Shown: positions 1-7,438 of the stretch, piece after piece
How positions within the stretch are numbered: position 1 is the stretch's first letter
Layout of the letters: each line of letters starts with the position of its first letter
NCBI GenBank assembly: GCA_947177445.1
Contig: CAMWUL010000033.1
Span: forward strand, 1 to 34,430
Source: an uncultured Lachnospiraceae bacterium
GTDB taxonomy: Bacteria > Bacillota > Clostridia > Lachnospirales > Lachnospiraceae
Reading direction: 5' to 3'
DNA: 34,430 nt
Notes under the pieces: model-generated
What the model was told of the DNA's origin: nothing
Seen by the model: the letters and a program-made list of their open reading frames with translations, nothing else
The model's database searches: none
Position numbers and translations under genes: made by a program

Positions 1-1147
1 ATTCCGACTGGCTTATGACGGCCTGTATGGCCGGCGATGCGGCTACCTGAGGTGAATTGGCCGCATTGATGTTAGAAGGTCCCTGGCCCCGCTCTATAAA
101 CCGAAGGGTTTGATTTTCCTCGTTTGTAATCCATGCGGCAAGCTTCCCTGCCCACTCCGTATGCTCCGAATAGGCATTGACTCCCACCATCTTATATCCT
201 GCGAACGACGCCATCTGAACCTGGCGGCCCGCACAGGTATAGGAGGGCAGCTTGACCGCGCCGTAGTTTCTCCCCCAGGCCTTCTCCACTGTATTGGCGT
301 TCCACACCCCGGAAATGCCGGCTATCACATCGCCGTTTTTCACGCCCTCCACAAACTCTGTATCCGTAACGCTCATAAATGCAGGACTGGACGAAATATC
401 CAGCAATGCCCTCGCCACATCAATTCCCCTGACAGCCGTGTCTGTGGCATTCCAATTGCAATAGTTGGATACTCCGTCATCATTCATACCCAGTTCCATG
501 CCTGTCTGTCCGAAAAACGAGTAAAGGTACCAGCCTGAAGTCCAATCCATCGTCACTTTTCGCTCTGCCGCCGCAGCTTTTTCCAGAATTGCATCCAGCG
601 TCTTTACATCCTCTTCGCTGAAATAAGCTTTATTGTAATAAAGAAAATAGCCGTTGTCCGCCGTCATGGGATACGCATATATTCTGTCATTTACAGATGC
701 CGCCTGCCAGGCTCCTTCCACATTGGACGCCCGGATTCCGTCCTCGTCCTCCGCTCTGACCAGCAATCCCGCCGCAACCAGCACCCTCAGCTGATCATCC
801 GCAAAGGCAAACACATCCGCACCGCCCTCGGGGTCTTCCAGCAGCCGGTCCTTACACTGTGATTCTCCCACAAATTCCAGCGTTATGTCAAATTCAGCTT
901 CCTCTGCATATTCCTGCCGGAACCCTTCTATCATCTGGTTCAGCAGCGCCTCATCCTCTTCCGCGCCCCACAGCGTCAGTTCTATCACATTTCCTGCCCC
1001 CTGCGCCGATACATCCGTCTCTGCGGTCTTTCCCGCTTTGCCTGCAGAGCCTCCCCCCGCTGTCTCTCTCTGTGCATCCCCGCAGCCTGCCAGCAGCCCC
1101 GACAACAGAATTAACGCCGATAAAACAATTCCTGCTTTTCTCTTCAT
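1..1147 (-). CDS. Extracellular sugar-type solute-binding lipoprotein (ABC importer), C-terminus cut by window edge
   Basis: This is the substrate-binding lipoprotein of an ABC importer, of the family-1 (maltose/oligosaccharide, MalE-like) type. It acts on the outer face of the membrane. The frame is open from the ATG at 1147 to the left window edge, with 382 codons visible. It starts MKRKAGIVLS, then a hydrophobic signal peptide ending in the lipobox LLAGC (lipidated Cys22). A Gly/Ala/Thr-rich linker follows, then ELTLWGAEEDE, the usual first strand of this fold. Later segments such as FAGYKMVGVNAYS and AAWITNEENQTLRF match the conserved C-terminal lobe. GAGGA lies 7 bases before the ATG. 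It has its own promoter, so it need not depend on the PHP gene upstream. Permease genes would be expected to the left, outside the window. The exact sugar cannot be told. Confidence 0.85.
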   Translation of the reverse strand, partial: MKRKAGIVLSALILLSGLLAGCGDAQRETAGGGSAGKAGKTAETDVSAQGAGNVIELTLWGAEEDEALLNQMIEGFRQEYAEEAEFDITLEFVGESQCKDRLLEDPEGGADVFAFADDQLRVLVAAGLLVRAEDEDGIRASNVEGAWQAASVNDRIYAYPMTADNGYFLYYNKAYFSEEDVKTLDAILEKAAAAERKVTMDWTSGWYLYSFFGQTGMELGMNDDGVSNYCNWNATDTAVRGIDVARALLDISSSPAFMSVTDTEFVEGVKNGDVIAGISGVWNANTVEKAWGRNYGAVKLPSYTCAGRQVQMASFAGYKMVGVNAYSEHTEWAGKLAAWITNEENQTLRFIERGQGPSNINAANSPQVAASPAIQAVISQSE

Positions 1148-1194
1148 GGCCAAGTCCTCTTTTAAAGTTCCAAAATCCTTCTTCAGCAGAATTC

Positions 1195-1222
1195 ATTATA
1201 CCAAAAATTGCTATAATATCAA
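1195..1222 (-). promoter_or_regulatory. Promoter of the solute-binding protein gene
   Basis: Read on the minus strand: -35 TTGATA (1222-1217), 16-base spacer, -10 TATAAT (1200-1195). The -35 overlaps the stop codon of the upstream PHP gene at 1219-1221. The match to the sigma-A consensus is strong. Confidence 0.7.
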
Positions 1223-2148
1223 TTCAGAAAAATCGGGTTCGTCCAGGCTCTCCTCCCCTGGCCGTCCACCACCGAAGCCCGGATATAATGATATTTCCAG
1301 GGCAGCTCCAGCTCTGCATGAGTCATCCTCTTCCCACGGAAAACTTTCGTGGGCTGACAGCCGGATAGAAATTGAATACTGCTGCAGGGACTGCAGTCCA
1401 GACATACCGTCCCTTCCTCCACATAGAAATCCTTGATCACCGGGCCGCAGGATGAGTAAAAACGCCCCTCCTTCAGCGCCGCCAGAATCTCTGTCACCGT
1501 ATTGCCGCTTCTCACCATCACCCAGCCCTTACAGCAGTCTTCCAGGCTGCGGGCATCATCCACAGCCACCCCGAAGATCCTGTGTCCCTGCTCCAGAAGC
1601 TCATCCCAGTATGCAGCGTTTGTATCCATGCCATACTCTCTGGCGCTGGCGGAATTCCATACTTCTATGGCAAAATTCCCGTTCATTTTCTCAAAATAGC
1701 GCACGGGAGTCCCACTCCACTGGGGATGACAATAGATCGTCAGGTTATTGTTTTCATGAAACCAGTCCAAATACGGCTGGTAACCCTCCTGCCCTGTTAC
1801 CTCCCCCGACGCAAACCGCTGATCCTGACGGATACCATTGGTTCCGTCGTCCGGCCCAATGGACACCGTGTGAAAACAGCGAAAACCATAGTCCTCCTTT
1901 TCCCATCCTCCCTCAAAGGTAGCGTCAAACTCCATACCGGGAATAATCGTAATCCTGCCTTCCGGCACATAGTTTTTCCGGTTATAAAACCGTATGTCTG
2001 TCAATGCCAGAAAATCATACCCGCTTTCCGCATACAGGGCAATGATTTCCTCCGGCGCAGCGATTCCATCCGAGCGCGTGGTATGACAATGAAGCCCCCC
2101 TTTAAGCATCCTTTGCCTTCCGGCAAATGCCGCCTGTCTGATACGCAT
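1219..2148 (-). CDS. PHP-domain protein (predicted metal-dependent phosphoesterase-like) with a partly altered metal site
   Basis: This 309-residue protein has a PHP (polymerase and histidinol phosphatase) fold. It contains the HxH motif in GLHCHTTRSDG (His20, His22, Asp27), GMEFDATF for the usual metal-binding Glu, and an IYCHPQWSG segment. Two usual metal positions look changed: TDI replaces the common TDH near residue 52, and a late DDAR replaces the common SDAH. The substrate is unknown; the family includes nucleotide and sugar-phosphate phosphoesterases. The frame could begin at 2202, but that codon lies in the promoter. The chosen ATG at 2148 has GGAGG 8 bases upstream. Its neighbour downstream is a sugar-type binding lipoprotein, but the two have separate promoters, so a shared pathway is only a guess. 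Confidence 0.75.
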   Translation of the reverse strand: MRIRQAAFAGRQRMLKGGLHCHTTRSDGIAAPEEIIALYAESGYDFLALTDIRFYNRKNYVPEGRITIIPGMEFDATFEGGWEKEDYGFRCFHTVSIGPDDGTNGIRQDQRFASGEVTGQEGYQPYLDWFHENNNLTIYCHPQWSGTPVRYFEKMNGNFAIEVWNSASAREYGMDTNAAYWDELLEQGHRIFGVAVDDARSLEDCCKGWVMVRSGNTVTEILAALKEGRFYSSCGPVIKDFYVEEGTVCLDCSPCSSIQFLSGCQPTKVFRGKRMTHAELELPWKYHYIRASVVDGQGRRAWTNPIFLN

Positions 2149-2173
2149 ATGCTTATCCTCCATCTCTATGCAT

Positions 2174-2202
2174 ATCGTACACCTTTTTGGCAATATAATC
2201 AA
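2174..2202 (-). promoter_or_regulatory. Promoter of the PHP-domain gene
   Basis: On the minus strand: -35 TTGATT (2202-2197), 17-base spacer, -10 TACGAT (2179-2174). Transcription would start near 2167, which rules out the in-frame ATG at 2202 as the translation start. Confidence 0.65.
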
Positions 2203-2300
2203 TAGGACTAATTTTCTATCTTATCATTTTTTCTACATTTTTTTACACATACCGGTCTGTGCCATCACCTTCTCTCCAATGTAGTCCTCTGCCATTGTCT

Positions 2301-3524
2301 TTACCTCTCGCTCACCACTTGGAAGATGTAAAATTTCAGATAATAGGACTGATCCGCCGCCCAGAGAATGGGATGATCCGCGCTTTGAGTACGAAATTCC
2401 ACCTGGCGGAGACGCTTATGAGCCCCTGCCGCCGCCTCTCTGATAGTCTTGGAAAACAGCTCCGGCTCCATAAAATGAGAACAGGAGCAGGTGGCAAGAT
2501 AGCCTCCGTCACGAATCAGTTTCATCCCCCGCAGATTGATCTCCCGATAGCCCTTCACCGCATTTTTCACAGAGCTCCTGGACTTCGTGAACGCGGGCGG
2601 ATCCAGAATCACCACATCAAATTTTTCCCCTGCCGCTTCCAAAGCAGGCAGTAGTTCAAATACATCCGCACACTTAAAAATGACCTTCTCCTCCAGGCCG
2701 TTGAGCCTGGCGTTTTCCATAGCCTGTTCCACCGCCAGCCGGGAGGCATCCACTCCCAGCACGCTGTCGGCTCCGGCAATCCCTGCGTTCAGAGCAAAGG
2801 AACCGGTGTGAGTAAAGCAATCCAGCACCCTTGCGCCTCTGCAGATTCGGTGAATGGCCGCCCGATTATATTTTTGATCCAGGAAAAAGCCCGTCTTTTG
2901 TCCGTCCTTTACATCCACTATATACCTGACGCCGTTTTCCAGAATCTCCACCCGGGTGTCAAAGGGATCCCCGATATAGCCTTTGCTGCACTCCATTCCC
3001 TCCTGAAGCCGCACCTTGGCATCGCTCCGCTCATATATACCGCGGATCAGGATGCCGTCCTGCGCCAATATTTTCTTCAGCGCTTCCAAAATTGTCAGCT
3101 TCCACCGGTCAATCCCCAAAGCCAGGGACTCCACTACCAATACATCGGCAAACTTGTCCACCACAATGCCCGGCAGAAAATCCGCCTCCCCAAAGATCAG
3201 ACGACAGCTGGCAGTATCCACGGTCTGCTTCCTGTATTCCCAGGCATCCCGGACTCGCTGTTCCATGAAACCGGCATCAATTACCGCATCCTTTTTCCTG
3301 AAAAGCATCCGCACCCGGATCTTTGACCTGGAATTAATAAACCCACTGCCCATAATGTAACCGTCAAAGTCCCGAACCTCAACCACATCCCCGTCTGCAA
3401 AACAACCTTCCACAGAGGCAATCTCGTTGTCATATATCCACATACCACCGGCCTTCAGCGCCCGGCCTTCCCCTTTTTTCAAAGTTACCGCCGCCCGAGC
3501 CCTGTTTATTTCCACCGCATTCAT
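2301..3524 (-). CDS. Class I SAM-dependent rRNA (cytosine-C5) methyltransferase, RlmI/YccW-like
   Basis: This 407-residue cytosolic enzyme is predicted to methylate a cytosine in 23S rRNA using S-adenosylmethionine. In E. coli, RlmI acts on C1962. Residues about 10-75 fit the N-terminal PUA-like RNA-binding domain. The Rossmann methyltransferase core starts with RVLDCFTHTGSFALNAG (232-248). The conserved DPPAF motif is at 308-312, and cysteines at 346 and 348 (ATCSCSH) include the expected catalytic Cys. Its length matches the family, which is about 395-410 residues. AGGTGG lies just before the ATG at 3524. The preceding gene on the same strand ends 83 bases away. The target base in this organism is inferred from the family. 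Confidence 0.88.
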   Translation of the reverse strand: MNAVEINRARAAVTLKKGEGRALKAGGMWIYDNEIASVEGCFADGDVVEVRDFDGYIMGSGFINSRSKIRVRMLFRKKDAVIDAGFMEQRVRDAWEYRKQTVDTASCRLIFGEADFLPGIVVDKFADVLVVESLALGIDRWKLTILEALKKILAQDGILIRGIYERSDAKVRLQEGMECSKGYIGDPFDTRVEILENGVRYIVDVKDGQKTGFFLDQKYNRAAIHRICRGARVLDCFTHTGSFALNAGIAGADSVLGVDASRLAVEQAMENARLNGLEEKVIFKCADVFELLPALEAAGEKFDVVILDPPAFTKSRSSVKNAVKGYREINLRGMKLIRDGGYLATCSCSHFMEPELFSKTIREAAAGAHKRLRQVEFRTQSADHPILWAADQSYYLKFYIFQVVSER

Positions 3525-3607
3525 TTTTCCACCTCACCGGGCTGTCCCGCTTTCCCGTAATCCAAGGCACTATTTCCCTGTTCTATGCCGTTATATCCTT
3601 TATGTTC

Positions 3608-4033
3608 TTACGCCTTGCCTTTTTCCTTCTGCTTGGACAGGTAAATAGGGAAGCCCAGAACCATCCCGAAGGTAGCAAACAGGAAAACAAAGTACAGTGT
3701 AGCAACTGGAGAAGAAGTTTTAACGCCCTCAATATTGGCATACAGCTTTCCGTTGTACAGATAAACCTTCACCGCTCTCTCCGGCACATAAGAATAGCTG
3801 TCATGACAATTTTGCAGCTCATATATTTTGTCCTGATAGTTTACTGTAACCTCATAGGTATAATATGTACCGGATCCATTCCTCCCCCGATGGGTTATGG
3901 TCTCGGAGCTGTTCACAATAGCCTCCACCTCCTCATACTCCACCTGGGCAGAATTCATGGCAAACCACAAAGCCACTGTTACACCAAGGCTGGCCAGAGT
4001 CACCAATGTCAAAATAATCGCTTTCACTTTCAT
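3608..4033 (-). CDS. DUF3592-like small membrane protein
   Basis: This 141-residue protein has one membrane segment at the N-terminus (about 5-25), an extracytoplasmic beta-rich middle of about 80 residues, and a second segment at about 110-132. The ends are basic (a final KQKEKGKA). This plan, with a middle containing TYYTYEVTVNYQDK and AVKVYLYNGKLY, resembles DUF3592 proteins, which have no assigned function. The resemblance was judged by eye. GAGGAGG lies 7 bases before the ATG. It has its own likely promoter and may be read through into the RlmI-like gene. Confidence 0.7.
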   Translation of the reverse strand: MKVKAIILTLVTLASLGVTVALWFAMNSAQVEYEEVEAIVNSSETITHRGRNGSGTYYTYEVTVNYQDKIYELQNCHDSYSYVPERAVKVYLYNGKLYANIEGVKTSSPVATLYFVFLFATFGMVLGFPIYLSKQKEKGKA

Positions 4034-4076
4034 GTCGTTTCCTCCTCACAGGCTTACTGCCGTTTTTTCTAAAATA

Positions 4077-4105
4077 AAGTTACCACAAAACGCCGAATGA
4101 ATCAA
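4077..4105 (-). promoter_or_regulatory. Likely promoter of the DUF3592-like gene
   Basis: Minus strand: -35 TTGATT (4105-4100), 17-base spacer, -10 TAACTT (4082-4077). The -10 match is moderate and the spacing is ideal. Confidence 0.45.
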
Positions 4106-4159
4106 CGACTAACAACATTACCATTCATGGCTTCGCCATAAATAATATCTATTTTTCAC

Positions 4160-4188
4160 TTGACAAGCGGCTCTTTTTTTAATATGAT
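4160..4188 (+). promoter_or_regulatory. Promoter of tRNA-Pro
   Basis: A perfect -35 TTGACA (4160-4165), 17-base spacer and -10 TATGAT (4183-4188) put the start of transcription only a few bases before the tRNA, as is common for stable RNA genes. Confidence 0.8.
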
Positions 4189-4202
4189 TTTAATGTTGAA
4201 AT

Positions 4203-4276
4203 CGATGCGTGGCTCAGCTTGGTAGAGCGCTGCGTTCGGGACGCAGAGGTCGCAGGTTCAAATCCTGTCGCATCGA
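4203..4276 (+). tRNA. tRNA-Pro (anticodon CGG)
   Basis: This is a complete 74-base cloverleaf. The acceptor stem CGATGCG pairs with CGCATCG. The D arm is GCTC/GAGC. The anticodon stem CTGCG/CGCAG holds the loop TTCGGGA with anticodon CGG at 4237-4239. The T arm is GCAGG-TTCAAAT-CCTGT, and the discriminator base is A at 4276. The CCA end is not encoded, so it must be added after transcription. It decodes CCG proline codons. Confidence 0.96.
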
Positions 4277-4281
4277 CTGCC

Positions 4282-4314
4282 AAAAGCCCGCTGGAAAAGC
4301 GGGCTTTTTGTTTT
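4282..4314 (+). terminator. Rho-independent terminator of tRNA-Pro, possibly bidirectional
   Basis: A 10-base stem, AAAAGCCCGC with GCGGGCTTTT, is closed by a 7-base loop and runs into a T tract. Read on the other strand it also ends in TTTT, so it may serve the convergent lipoprotein gene that ends at 4349. Confidence 0.88.
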
Positions 4315-4348
4315 AGAATATAATCAGAATCCCGAGCTGCTGCCCTTC

Positions 4349-5107
4349 TTAAGCCTTTGGCTCAATCAGATATTTCCCGCCATCCATATCGATAATATAT
4401 AGTGAACCTTTATCAACAAAAAATTGATCAATTGATGCGTCCAGTACAAACGTTCCGACTTTCTCCCATGCTGCTTGTCTATCATTTGATTGATACAGCA
4501 AATAGCTTCCGTCAGATTTTAAAAGAGCATATATGATGCCGTCATCTTCCTCAAAGACCGGAACATAACCATAGCTGCACGTGTCAATGCCAGTATCAAC
4601 AGCTACGCTTGTCCACTGTTCACCACTGTCTGTGGTTTCGAACAAATAACCATTGCTCCGCAGCTGTGTACCAATATAAAAATGCTCAGAGGACCGCACG
4701 GAAAAGCTCGTGGGATAACCGTCGATTTTATCACTTATATTCTTCTGGCTGCAGGTACGCCACCTGTCATTTGTTGTATAAAGGAATTTCATCATTTGGC
4801 CACATGCAGGTGAACTGCAATACAGCAAATAACCATTTTCCGGGTCTAACATATCTATGAAGAGCTGATACACATCATACTCGATTGGAATCGTATTTAT
4901 TATATCTCCATCAGAGTTTTGTGAAAGGACAATACCGTTTTCTGTAAAGGCTGCAGATATATCAAAATTATGATTATCTGTAACTCCAGCTGCACTTGGA
5001 TCGAAAAAAGTAAGCTTCAGCTGCTCATCATCTTTAGACACATTCCCACATCCAATGACAGAAATCAAAATAACAAAAACCATAGAAACAACATTAAAAA
5101 ATTTCAT
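4349..5107 (-). CDS. AT-rich putative lipoprotein, beta-propeller-like (BNR/Sortilin-type), unknown role
   Basis: This 252-residue protein is predicted to be exported and lipidated. A basic, hydrophobic signal peptide (MKFFNVVSMVFVIL) ends in the lipobox-like VIGC. The rest has repeated short segments such as LFETTDSGEQWTSV and LLYQSNDRQAAWEKV. These resemble the Asp-box/BNR repeats (S-x-D-x-G-x-x-W) of beta-propeller proteins, with only about two to three visible. GGAGG sits 9 bases before the ATG at 5107 but only 3 before the ATG at 5113, so 5107 is preferred. The gene is clearly more AT-rich than its neighbours and lies beside a tRNA gene, which suggests acquisition by transfer. No tRNA-end duplication was seen. 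The function is not known. Confidence 0.7.
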   Translation of the reverse strand: MKFFNVVSMVFVILISVIGCGNVSKDDEQLKLTFFDPSAAGVTDNHNFDISAAFTENGIVLSQNSDGDIINTIPIEYDVYQLFIDMLDPENGYLLYCSSPACGQMMKFLYTTNDRWRTCSQKNISDKIDGYPTSFSVRSSEHFYIGTQLRSNGYLFETTDSGEQWTSVAVDTGIDTCSYGYVPVFEEDDGIIYALLKSDGSYLLYQSNDRQAAWEKVGTFVLDASIDQFFVDKGSLYIIDMDGGKYLIEPKA

Positions 5108-5204
5108 CCGCATGCTCCTCCATCCATCATTATATTAACGATTAAATATTATCACAGTATAAATTCTATTTCTATGATTATCTATTACAAATATCTTAAA
5201 GCAT

Positions 5205-5233
5205 TTGACGAATAAGGCCATCTGCCTTATGAT
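5205..5233 (+). promoter_or_regulatory. Promoter of the O-antigen-ligase-like gene
   Basis: -35 TTGACG (5205-5210), 17-base spacer, -10 TATGAT (5228-5233). The ribosome site downstream sits in a palindrome, GGAGGCCTCC, right before the ATG, which could let the site pair with itself. Confidence 0.65.
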
Positions 5234-5254
5234 GGAAAAGGATAGGAGGCCTCC

Positions 5255-6880
5255 ATGTTCAACACACCGAAGAAAAAAAACATAAAGCAGCCAAGAAGCC
5301 CTGAGGACACTCTGTTCCTGTTTTTTCGATGTCTTCTGGATTATATGGTATGTGCATATATTTTATTGATTCTGGCTGTCATGCCCTTTTATTTCAGCGA
5401 TGGCTACGGATATATCGGCACAGATAAGGCCGCTTTTTTCACCAGGGTCGCACGGGACATGTGCGTACCGCTGATTATACTGCTGGCTGTATACGGATGC
5501 CTGGCCCTGATCAGGTATTTTCGGGGAAACCGCCGCCCTTGGAAGCAGTTCAAGTCTTCTGTATCCGCCACAGATATTTTTGCCGCCGCTTACGGTCTTG
5601 CGGTAATTCTTTCCTATCTGTGCTCCCCCTACAAAAGCTATGCCCTGTGGGGAGCGGAGCACTGGTATATGGGGCTTTTTACCCAGCTTGCACTGACTGC
5701 CTCCTATTTCCTCATATCCAGAGCCTGGAAACCGCGTAAGCTTATGTTTTACCTGATGTTTCCTGTATCGGCGGCAGTATTTCTTTTGGGATATTTGAAT
5801 CGCTTTGGGATTTATCCCATTAAAATGGAGTATGCAAGTCCATCCTTCATTTCCACCATCGGCAATCTCAACTGGTATTGCGGATATGTGGTGTCCGTTC
5901 TCTTTGCCGGTATAGCTCTCCTGTGGCTGGAAAACGCAAAAAAGCCATGGCAGAGGGTTCTGCTGACCGCCTACGCAGCCCTCGGGCTGGGAACCCTGGT
6001 CACCCAGGGAAGCGACAGCGGTGTGGCGGCTTTGGCCGTGGTACTGATCACGCTTTTTTGGCTGTCCGTTTCATCCCCCGGGAGAATGTCCGGTTTTTGG
6101 AAAATCATGTTGACCTTCTGCGGAAGCTGCCTGTTCACCTATGTCATTCGTAAAACCGGCCTGGCCGAACTGAATTATCAGAGCGAACCCATGCTGCTTC
6201 TGTTGCAGGAATGGTTTCTTTTCCCAATGACTGTTGTATCGGCCTTCTTCTTTTTATGGGGAAAATTCGATCAGCGGCGAGGAGTCTTCCGTCAAAAGCT
6301 GTACCGTATCATCGCGATCATTCTCACGGGAGGAGTCCTTTTGGGAATAGCGCTCCTGCTGATCCTGGCAGCGGTGAATACTCTGCATCCCGGCAGTCTC
6401 GGCCCCTTGTCGGAACATCCCATGCTTAGCTTTTCGGATCGTTGGGGAAGCAGAAGAGGCGCCACCTGGCGGGCGGGCTGGATGTGTTTTACGGAGCTGG
6501 ACCTGCTTCACAAGCTGACGGGCGCCGGCCCCGACGCCATGTGGCCCTTTATCGTCCTGGACGGCAGTCAGGAGCTGTATTCCATGGTTGTAGAGAATTT
6601 TGGGGAAAATATTTCACTGGCCAACACCCACAATGAATGGCTCACCGTGCTGGTGGACACAGGAATTCTGGGACTGGCGGGATTTGCGGGACTGATGCTT
6701 GCATCCATCCGGTGCTTTATACGTAAGGCCGGGAAAAATCCCTTTGTCTGTGCCTGTGGACTTTGTCTGCTGGCCTATACCATAAACAATATATTCAGCT
6801 TCCAGCAGGCTATGAGCGCTTCCACAATTTTTGTAATACTGGGAATGGGGAGAGCCTTTGAACGGCATACTGCTTCATAA
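5255..6880 (+). CDS. O-antigen ligase/polymerase-like membrane protein (Wzy_C type)
   Basis: This 541-residue protein has about ten to twelve membrane segments. A large loop follows about residue 375 and contains the family signature region around NTHNEWLTVLVDTGILGLAGFAG (about 459-481). This N-x-H-N-E-x-L...TGILGL pattern is typical of O-antigen ligases, Wzy polymerases and bacterial Tfp oligosaccharyltransferases. These join lipid-linked glycans to an acceptor or to each other on the outer face of the membrane. In a Gram-positive cell this would mean a capsule, wall polymer or protein glycan; which one cannot be told. AGGAGG lies 6 bases before the ATG. Two more genes follow on the same strand, the last a GT-C-like membrane protein, consistent with surface glycan work. 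Confidence 0.78.
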   Translation: MFNTPKKKNIKQPRSPEDTLFLFFRCLLDYMVCAYILLILAVMPFYFSDGYGYIGTDKAAFFTRVARDMCVPLIILLAVYGCLALIRYFRGNRRPWKQFKSSVSATDIFAAAYGLAVILSYLCSPYKSYALWGAEHWYMGLFTQLALTASYFLISRAWKPRKLMFYLMFPVSAAVFLLGYLNRFGIYPIKMEYASPSFISTIGNLNWYCGYVVSVLFAGIALLWLENAKKPWQRVLLTAYAALGLGTLVTQGSDSGVAALAVVLITLFWLSVSSPGRMSGFWKIMLTFCGSCLFTYVIRKTGLAELNYQSEPMLLLLQEWFLFPMTVVSAFFFLWGKFDQRRGVFRQKLYRIIAIILTGGVLLGIALLLILAAVNTLHPGSLGPLSEHPMLSFSDRWGSRRGATWRAGWMCFTELDLLHKLTGAGPDAMWPFIVLDGSQELYSMVVENFGENISLANTHNEWLTVLVDTGILGLAGFAGLMLASIRCFIRKAGKNPFVCACGLCLLAYTINNIFSFQQAMSASTIFVILGMGRAFERHTAS

Positions 6881-6929
6881 GAAAGTCAATCATACTGCCC
6901 GCAGGCAGCGCAGAAAGTGAGGTAAACCT

Positions 6930-7370
6930 ATGAGTCAAAATAAATGGGATGAGTCCCGGTCAAATACTCTGGAGAGGCTGAGCAGAGAACTGAAGGTTAC
7001 CAGAATATTCTGTCTCATCACTTCCCTTATGACGGCATTTTTAATGGCAGGAGGCTTTTTTCTCTATATTCAGACAAAGGAATTGATTTCCACAAGTCTG
7101 ATTCCTGTGGCAGAGCAGGCAGCCCATGTGGATATCGAGGCCCTGAACACCGCCGTCAGACAGATTGATTCCACGCTGGAGCAGGTGGACTGGGGGCAGG
7201 TGTCTGACACACTGGGAAAGCTGGACGTAGATGCCCTGAACCACGCCATAGAGAATCTGGATACCCGGGAGCTGTCCCGGACCCTGGCCAATCTGAACGC
7301 GGCGGCAGACACTCTTCAGAAGGCAAAAGAAGCGCTGGATTCGCTCCTGTCCCGGCTGGGGTTAAAATAG
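6930..7370 (+). CDS. Single-pass membrane protein with 12-residue helical repeats, unknown function
   Basis: This 146-residue protein was not recognised. A charged cytoplasmic start (1-24) and one membrane helix (about 25-47) are followed by an outside or periplasm-like segment that is almost entirely amphipathic helix. Three adjacent 12-residue units, 87-98, 99-110 and 111-122, follow D-x-x-x-[LV]-x-x-x-[LI]-x-x-L. A fourth copy lies at 68-79. The repeat suggests an extended helix or coiled coil that packs against a partner or membrane. GAGG lies 7 bases before the ATG. It follows the O-antigen-ligase-like gene by 49 bases and probably shares its transcript, so it may be an accessory to that enzyme (inference). 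Confidence 0.75.
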   Translation: MSQNKWDESRSNTLERLSRELKVTRIFCLITSLMTAFLMAGGFFLYIQTKELISTSLIPVAEQAAHVDIEALNTAVRQIDSTLEQVDWGQVSDTLGKLDVDALNHAIENLDTRELSRTLANLNAAADTLQKAKEALDSLLSRLGLK

Positions 7371-7389
7371 CAAACCGTCAATTCGCCCA

Positions 7390-7418
7390 ATGACAGAAAA
7401 GAGCAGGCCCGTTATAAT
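7390..7418 (+). promoter_or_regulatory. Likely promoter of the GT-C/GT39-like gene
   Basis: -35 ATGACA (7390-7395), 17-base spacer, -10 TATAAT (7413-7418), ending about 20 bases before the TTG start codon. Confidence 0.55.
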
Positions 7419-7438
7419 AAGGACAGGAGGCTTAAGCA

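Noticed and set aside
4203..5254. tRNA-Pro as an integration site for a mobile element
   Set aside because: No second copy of the tRNA 3' end, no integrase and no flanking repeats were found in the window. Only the AT-rich neighbour hints at transfer.
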